Source of the DNA: Betaproteobacteria bacterium Ga0077527
GTDB lineage: Bacteria > Pseudomonadota > Gammaproteobacteria > Burkholderiales > SG8-41
Reading direction: 5' to 3'
Length of the DNA: 64,000 bases
Assembly: GCA_001464815.1 (NCBI GenBank)
Contig: LNDW01000011.1
Location: forward strand, 59,538 to 123,537
The position numbers and the translations under genes were made by a program. Shown here piece by piece: positions 59,993-64,000 of the stretch. The notes below the pieces were generated by a model. The model made no database searches, had not been told where the DNA came from, and worked only from the letters and a program-made list of their open reading frames with translations. How positions within the stretch are numbered: position 1 is the first letter of the stretch; each line of letters opens with the position of its first letter.

Positions 59993-60199
59993 ATGGCAAC
60001 TGGTACCGTTAAATGGTTCAACGACGCTAAAGGCTTTGGTTTCATCACCCCGGACGGCGGCGGCGAAGATCTGTTCGCCCACTTCTCCGGCATCAACATG
60101 AGCGGCTTCAAGACGCTGAAGGAAGGCCAGAAGGTTTCCTTCGACATCACCCCGGGCAACAAGGGCAAGCAGCAGGCCAGCAACATCCAGGCCGCCTGA
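59993..60199 (+). CDS. csp: Cold-shock protein (CspA family)
   Basis: Single OB-fold nucleic-acid chaperone of 68 residues, ATG 59993 behind AAAGGAAG. RNP1-type KGFGFIT and RNP2-type DLFAHFS motifs are intact in [29 protein letters not shown]. It binds single-stranded RNA or DNA and melts mRNA structures. It has its own promoter (59817), a long leader and a strong terminator at 60219, so it is monocistronic. The C-terminal half ([20 protein letters not shown]) is typical of betaproteobacterial CspA-type proteins. Confidence 0.96.
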   Translation: MATGTVKWFNDAKGFGFITPDGGGEDLFAHFSGINMSGFKTLKEGQKVSFDITPGNKGKQQASNIQAA

Positions 60200-60218
60200 T
60201 CATCGCTCAAGCATCATG

Positions 60219-60246
60219 AAAAACCGGGCTTCGGCCCGGTTTTTTT
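60219..60246 (+). terminator. Rho-independent terminator of csp
   Basis: AAAAACCGGGC / GCCCGGTTTTTTT with a TTCG tetraloop, 20 nt after the csp stop. Confidence 0.95.
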
Positions 60247-60304
60247 ACGTCCATCGTTCACCCGCTTTTCGCGGATATCCGCCGCATTAATAATTCGCCG
60301 CCAG

Positions 60305-61450
60305 ATGGCTGCAATCTTTCCGAATCATCAGGTCTGGGATCTGTTCTGCCGCGTTGTCGACAACTACGGCGATGCAGGGGTGTGCTGGCGCATCGCGCGC
60401 ATGCTCGCCGCCGAGCACCGGCTGCCGGTGCGGCTGTGGATCGACCGGCCGCAGACGCTGAACGCGTTGTTGCCGGAACTCGATGCTGCCGCCGAAGTGC
60501 AGCACATCGACGGGGTCACCATTTGTGACTGGTCGCGTCTTGTGCCACAGCCGCAATCGGCTGCCGTGGTGGTCGAGGCTTTTGGCTGCGGACTGCCGGA
60601 GAGCTATGTCGAGGCGATGGCGGCGATGCCGCGGCCACCGCAGTGGGTCGTGCTCGAATATCTGAGCGCTGAAGACTGGGTGGATGGCCACCACGGTCTG
60701 GCCTCGCCGCATCCGCGGCTGCCGCTGCAGCGCTGGTTTTTCTTTCCGGGTTTTGGTGGTGGCAACGGCGGGCTGCCGCGTGAACAGGATCTGTTGACGC
60801 GGCGTGATGGCTTTGATGCCGCGGTATTCTGGCGCGCGCTGGGCTTTGCGCCGCCGGAGCCGGGCGGTGTCACGGCTTCGGTGTTTGCCTACGCCGATGC
60901 GCCATGGACCAGGCTGATCGAGGCCTGCAGGTCCGGTCCTGAGCCTTCGCTGCTGGTATTGCCCGAGGGCGCACTGGCGGCAGCAGCACGCAGTTATGCC
61001 GGTGCCGCTCAACACGTGAAGTCGCTGCGGTTGGGCGCGCTGGAGTTGCGCTGGTTACCCTTCCTGCCGCAGCGTCTTTATGACGAATTGCTGTGGGCCT
61101 GTGACTGCAATTTTGTACGGGGCGAGGATTCATTTGTCCGTGCGCAGTGGGCCGCGCGGCCGCTGGTCTGGCAACCTTACCGTCAGGAAGATGACGCTCA
61201 TGCCTGCAAGCGCGCTGCTTTTGCCGCTCGGTATACGGCAGGCATGACCCCGGAAGTCTCAGCCGCCTGGCATGGTCTGCAGCACCACTGGAACCATGCG
61301 GATGGGGTAGGTCTGGCCGCAGCCTGGATGGGCTGGCGCGGACAGCGCGAGGCCTTGATTTCACATGCCGGGGCCTGGTCTGCAAGACTGGTGGCGGAGC
61401 CCGAGCTGGTCGCGGCACTGGTCGAGTTTGCCCTCGGCAAGGTAAAATAG
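60305..61450 (+). CDS. earP: EF-P arginine rhamnosyltransferase EarP
   Basis: Inverting GT-B glycosyltransferase (formerly DUF2331), 381 residues, that moves rhamnose from dTDP-beta-L-rhamnose to Arg32 of elongation factor P. N-terminal WDLFCRVVDNYGDAGVCWRIARML contains the two conserved aspartates of the active site (Asp19 and Asp23); the donor-site RGEDSFVRAQWA (about residue 275) carries the conserved Glu, followed by PLVWQPYRQEDDAH. Located 60 nt upstream of efp on the same strand, the usual order in betaproteobacteria. Confidence 0.95.
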   Translation: MAAIFPNHQVWDLFCRVVDNYGDAGVCWRIARMLAAEHRLPVRLWIDRPQTLNALLPELDAAAEVQHIDGVTICDWSRLVPQPQSAAVVVEAFGCGLPESYVEAMAAMPRPPQWVVLEYLSAEDWVDGHHGLASPHPRLPLQRWFFFPGFGGGNGGLPREQDLLTRRDGFDAAVFWRALGFAPPEPGGVTASVFAYADAPWTRLIEACRSGPEPSLLVLPEGALAAAARSYAGAAQHVKSLRLGALELRWLPFLPQRLYDELLWACDCNFVRGEDSFVRAQWAARPLVWQPYRQEDDAHACKRAAFAARYTAGMTPEVSAAWHGLQHHWNHADGVGLAAAWMGWRGQREALISHAGAWSARLVAEPELVAALVEFALGKVK

Positions 61451-61510
61451 CGTGTTTCGCTTTCTGCTTGTGTCCCGCGAATTTATTCAGCTTAATCAAG
61501 GATGTAGTTC

Positions 61511-62071
61511 ATGAAAATCGCACAGGAAATCCGCGCTGGCAACGTCATCATGGTCGGCAAGGACCCGATGGTGGTGCTCAAGGCCGAGTTCAGCAAATCC
61601 GGCCGCAATGCTTCCGTGGTCAAAATGAAATTGAAGAATCTGCTGTCAAATGGCGGCACGGAAACGGTTTATCGCGCCGACGAGAAATTCGATGTCGTGC
61701 AGCTCGAGCGCAAGGAGGTGACCTATTCCTACTTTGCCGAGCCGTCGTATGTGTTCATGGATGCCGAGTTCAACCAGTTCGAGGTGGACAAGGAAAACAT
61801 GGGTGATGCGCTGAACTACCTCGAGGACGGCATGGAGTGCGAGGTCACGCTGTATGAAGGGCGCCCGATCTCGGTGGAAATCCCGCAGACCCTCGTACGC
61901 GAGATTGTCTACACCGAACCCGCGGTGCGTGGTGATACCTCGGGCAAGGTGCTCAAGCCGGCGAAGCTGGCCACCGGTTTTGAGATTCCGGTGCCGCTGT
62001 TTTGCGCCACCGGAGACAAGATCGAGATCGACACCCGCACCGGTGAATACCGCAGCCGCACCAAGGGCTGA
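61511..62071 (+). CDS. efp: Translation elongation factor P
   Basis: EF-P, 186 residues, relieves ribosome stalling at polyproline stretches. The loop at the tip of domain I reads [11 protein letters not shown] with Arg at position 32, the residue rhamnosylated by EarP (encoded just upstream); lysine-type modification enzymes are therefore not expected. C-terminal [32 protein letters not shown] is the conserved EF-P signature. A TAAAAT element at the end of earP (61443) could be a -10 box giving efp its own promoter. Confidence 0.97.
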   Translation: MKIAQEIRAGNVIMVGKDPMVVLKAEFSKSGRNASVVKMKLKNLLSNGGTETVYRADEKFDVVQLERKEVTYSYFAEPSYVFMDAEFNQFEVDKENMGDALNYLEDGMECEVTLYEGRPISVEIPQTLVREIVYTEPAVRGDTSGKVLKPAKLATGFEIPVPLFCATGDKIEIDTRTGEYRSRTKG

Positions 62072-62084
62072 CGACAGAAAAATA

Positions 62085-62103
62085 ACTATTTAAAAACAAA
62101 GGG
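62085..62103 (-). repeat. AT-rich dispersed motif, copy I (weak match)
   Basis: Minus strand reads CCCTTTGTTTTTAAATAGT, sharing the TTGTTTTTAAA core with copy A, 14 nt after the efp stop. Confidence 0.35.
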
Positions 62104-62111
62104 TTAAAATG

Positions 62112-62134
62112 ATGCCGCAGTGATTCTGCGGCAT
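62112..62134. terminator. Hairpin between convergent efp and rlmJ
   Basis: ATGCCGCA / TGCGGCAT with a 7-nt loop, followed by only a short T-rich tail; plausible terminator for efp. Confidence 0.5.
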
Positions 62135-62182
62135 TCACCTTTGTGGTGTCAGTGCGGCCGTGTAATGCTTTTTGCTGGCCGG

Positions 62183-63025
62183 TTATTCCCTGACCAGCCA
62201 TTCGCAGCGCACACCACCTTCGCCCTCCGGGGCCAGCGTCCGCCACAGCCAGTCGAGCAGTGGCGGTGCTTCCTGGTCCAGGCCGTACGGCGGATTGACC
62301 ACCAGCAGGCCGCTGCCGCGGATATGTTCGGTGAAGTGTTCGCCGTGAACACTCAGTTCAAGCTGCAGCGTTTTTGGCAGTCCGGCAGCCTGCACGCTGC
62401 GTGCAAAAGCCGCCATGGCCGAAGTCGCCATCAGCGGATACCACACCGCGATCATGCCGGTGGCGAAGCGGTTGCGTGCTTCCTTGACGGTGCGCAGCAC
62501 ACGGCCGAATTCATCGGCCTCGTCAAAGGCGGAATCGATAAAGGTCAGGCCGCGGCGTTCGCGAGGCGGCAGGAAACCCTTGATTGAAGTAAAGCCATCC
62601 TGGTTGTGGATCGCGGTATGGCTCGCGCCATGCATCGCCGCCTGCAGTGCCGCGCAGTCATCGCGGTTCAGCTCGCACAGCACCAGTCGGTCGTTATCGC
62701 GCATCAGGCGGCGCGTGATACGCGGCGAGCCGGGATAAAAGCGCAGGCTGCCGTCGGGATTCTCGGCGCTCACGGCATCGAGGTAGGGGCGAAGTGCTTC
62801 TGGTGCGTCGCTGCGCCCGAACACACGGGCGATGCCCTTGCGCCATTCACCGGTTTTTTCCGACCAGTCGTGCTGAAGGTCGTAAAGACCGAGCCCGGCA
62901 TGGGTGTCGAGCACGAAATAAGGCTTGTCCTTGCGGCCGAGCGCGAGCAGCAGCCGGCAGAGCAGGGCGTGCTTGAATACATCCGAAACATTGCCGGCGT
63001 GGAACTGATGGCGGTATGAAAGCAT
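62183..63025 (-). CDS. rlmJ: 23S rRNA adenine-N6 methyltransferase RlmJ-like, altered DPPY motif
   Basis: RlmJ/YhiR family protein of 280 residues; the E. coli enzyme methylates A2030 of 23S rRNA. The family N-terminus MLSYRHQFHAGNVSDVFKHALL and SAM site VLDTHAGLGLYDL are intact, as are CELNRDD and the C-terminal GSGLLVVNPPYGLDQE. At the position where RlmJ has the catalytic IDPPY, this sequence reads IDSAFDEADEF, so the DPPY tetrad is not conserved. It may still methylate with the changed motif (a subfamily feature) or have lost activity. Divergent from the RidA gene. Confidence 0.88.
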   Translation of the reverse strand: MLSYRHQFHAGNVSDVFKHALLCRLLLALGRKDKPYFVLDTHAGLGLYDLQHDWSEKTGEWRKGIARVFGRSDAPEALRPYLDAVSAENPDGSLRFYPGSPRITRRLMRDNDRLVLCELNRDDCAALQAAMHGASHTAIHNQDGFTSIKGFLPPRERRGLTFIDSAFDEADEFGRVLRTVKEARNRFATGMIAVWYPLMATSAMAAFARSVQAAGLPKTLQLELSVHGEHFTEHIRGSGLLVVNPPYGLDQEAPPLLDWLWRTLAPEGEGGVRCEWLVRE

Positions 63026-63106
63026 GGGCCGGATTACATCACACCCGGTGCTATCGCTGTGGAACCAGCTGTGTAATCATGCGTTTTTTTCTGAAGGGGA
63101 TGGGGC

Positions 63107-63466
63107 ATGGGATTGCAAAGACTGCATGTCGCCACTCGCTACAGCGAAGCGGCCATTTTCAACGGTGTGGTTTATCTGGCCGGCATGGTGCCCGAGTGCG
63201 AAGCGAAGGATATCCGCAGCCAGACCGCGGACGTGTTGAAACAGATCGACATCCGCCTCGCCGAGGCTGGCAGCCACAAGGGCCTGATTCTGCGCACGCA
63301 GATTTTCATCGCCGATCTCAAGGATTTCGCCGGCATGAACGAGGTCTGGGATGCCTGGGTCACCCCCGGCACCGCGCCACCGCGCGCCACCGTGCAGGCC
63401 GCGCTGACCAATCCGGAGTGGAAGGTCGAGATCGTGGTTACTGCTGCGCAGGCAGCGATGGCTTGA
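63107..63466 (+). CDS. RidA family protein (YjgF/UK114-like)
   Basis: A 119-residue trimeric RidA-superfamily protein: ATRYSEAAIFNGVVYLAGMVPE, LRTQIFIADLKDFAGMNEVWDAWV and PPRATVQAAL, whose Arg corresponds to the catalytic Arg105 of RidA enamine/imine deaminases. The C-terminal ..P.WKVEIVVTAA strand differs from canonical RidA (VEI.AVA), placing it in one of the Rid2-7 subfamilies. Role: hydrolysis of reactive enamines or a related substrate. A strong terminator follows. Confidence 0.9.
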   Translation: MGLQRLHVATRYSEAAIFNGVVYLAGMVPECEAKDIRSQTADVLKQIDIRLAEAGSHKGLILRTQIFIADLKDFAGMNEVWDAWVTPGTAPPRATVQAALTNPEWKVEIVVTAAQAAMA

Positions 63467-63477
63467 GGCCGGCAACA

Positions 63478-63516
63478 CCAAACAAAACGCCACCGCTGGG
63501 TGGCGTTTTGTTTTGG
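63478..63516 (+). terminator. Rho-independent terminator after RidA gene
   Basis: About 16-bp stem AACAAAACGCCACC / GGTGGCGTTTTGTT with GCTG loop, A-tract and T-tract on either side, so it can act in both directions. From 63517 to 63717 I see no gene or other feature. Confidence 0.9.
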
Positions 63517-63717
63517 AGATGGTGGCTATGTAACTCAGCGCCTTAGAACCGCTGCGAACTCCAGCGGAAAGGTGCGGAATCCAGCCCCAACTGCCAACAA
63601 TCCTACCAGTTCTGCCCGGCCGAGGTCATCAGCCAAGTGCCTAAGCCAGGACGCCAGTTCGATTCCCGTTTGCGGAATTGAACCCACGTCCGCAACTCCG
63701 GATCGGTTGGCATGGCA

Positions 63718-64000
63718 TCACTCAGCCGAACCGGCTCCGGGAAGGACCGCGTGCTTCCGAAGTAAGCGCCGGAAGAATGCTTCGATCCGTTCCGGCGACC
63801 CGTGGCCGGTGAGCTCGTTGGCCCCGAAACGATAGACCTCGTACCCGGCGAGCCGGAGGTCACGATCGGCCGCCACCATGTCCGCGTACCTTGCGAGGGA
63901 TGGCTTCCCGTCTTCGGCGAAGTGCTGAGATCCGTCAACCTCGACGACCACACGGCCTGAGTCGCTGAACAGGAGCAGGAAGTCCATGCGTTGCCGAGAC
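63718..64000 (-). CDS. C-terminal part of a DUF559/restriction-endonuclease-like protein (5' end outside window)
   Basis: Only the last 93-94 residues are in the window; the frame is open through the right edge (SRQRMDFLLLF...), so the ATG at 63987 is probably internal. The segment GRVVVEVDGSQHF has the E-x-D-G-x-Q-H nuclease-like pattern of DUF559/Vsr folds, followed by RYADMVAADRDLRLAGYEVYRFGANEL, a conserved C-terminal helix and strand. Proteins with this ending are often larger and of unknown, sometimes defence-related, function. Base composition is somewhat less GC-rich than the core genome. The complete gene must be read from the next window. Confidence 0.65.
   Translation of the reverse strand, partial: SRQRMDFLLLFSDSGRVVVEVDGSQHFAEDGKPSLARYADMVAADRDLRLAGYEVYRFGANELTGHGSPERIEAFFRRLLRKHAVLPGAGSAE

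Noticed and set aside
63520..63717. Small open frames on both strands between the RidA terminator and the partial nuclease gene
   Set aside because: No ribosome-binding sites or family similarity; they are frame shadows around the nuclease 3' end.

Overview
The window looks like chromosomal DNA of a GC-rich betaproteobacterium, probably Burkholderiales-like. The evidence is an earP-efp pair whose EF-P carries the rhamnosylatable Arg32, six tripartite-tricarboxylate (TctC/Bug) periplasmic binding proteins, and many CoA-transferase, acyl-CoA dehydrogenase and hydroxy-acid dehydrogenase genes. It contains 66 protein genes (one broken, two cut by the window edges). I see no rRNA, tRNA, CRISPR array, transposase or phage gene, and no gene-free stretch longer than about 260 bases.

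Layout. 1-7.8 kb: a plus-strand catabolic run (enolase-superfamily enzyme, TctC, isocitrate-lyase-like enzyme, FMN hydroxy-acid dehydrogenase, TctC, isopropylmalate-dehydrogenase-like enzyme), a small secreted protein and a glutathione S-transferase. 8.0-8.6 kb: a lone AT-richer HEPN-like gene. 8.7-17.4 kb: Gdx/SugE exporter and CaiB CoA-transferase (minus), two TctC genes, an SDR and three acyl-CoA dehydrogenases. 17.4-24.0 kb: a minus-strand run (TauD-like dioxygenase, AtuA-like, DUF4387, tandem ferredoxin-like barrel, SucC- and SucD-like CoA ligase) with a divergent CysB-like LysR regulator. 24.2-34.3 kb: GST, two-subunit TPP decarboxylase and aldehyde dehydrogenase separated by a repeat-flanked DUF559 gene, an acyl-CoA dehydrogenase/CoA-transferase pair, a second FMN dehydrogenase, a lipoprotein and a citryl-CoA lyase. 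34.4-44.6 kb: MmgE/PrpD, a MacAB-like ABC export system, and a complete TctB-TctA-TctC transporter ending in another MmgE/PrpD. 44.7-53.5 kb: a probable selenoprotein, a Ser/Thr kinase with EF-hands, TctC, DUF1992, hydrolase, GIDE/EF-hand protein, LemA, an Ntn hydrolase and a frameshifted DUF4139 gene. 53.6-64 kb: LOG protein, a SoeABC-like sulfite dehydrogenase, cold-shock protein, EarP, EF-P, RlmJ, RidA and a partial nuclease-like gene.

The most notable observation is at 44657-45304. A DsbA/FrnE-family oxidoreductase has an in-frame TGA exactly where the first cysteine of the CPWC active site belongs. A stem-loop with a GGA apical loop follows 29 nt later, which fits the bacterial SECIS pattern. 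I read it as a selenocysteine protein (UPWC) that ordinary gene calling would truncate or miss.

Second, about eight copies of an AT-rich motif (core TAAGTAATTGTTTTTA) are scattered through the GC-rich window. Most lie at or just after stop codons, two are inside coding sequence, and I cannot assign a function. Two further repeat families occur: CTCTCCCC-type palindromes, two of which flank the DUF559 gene as direct repeats, and a GGATGGACAGGAT repeat that supplies ribosome-binding sites to two genes.

The metabolic theme is uptake of small organic acids through TctC proteins and their activation and breakdown as CoA esters. There is a possible sulfonate/sulfite thread (TauD-like, CysB-like, sulfopyruvate-decarboxylase-like, SoeABC-like). 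Substrates are inferred from families and not shown by the sequence.
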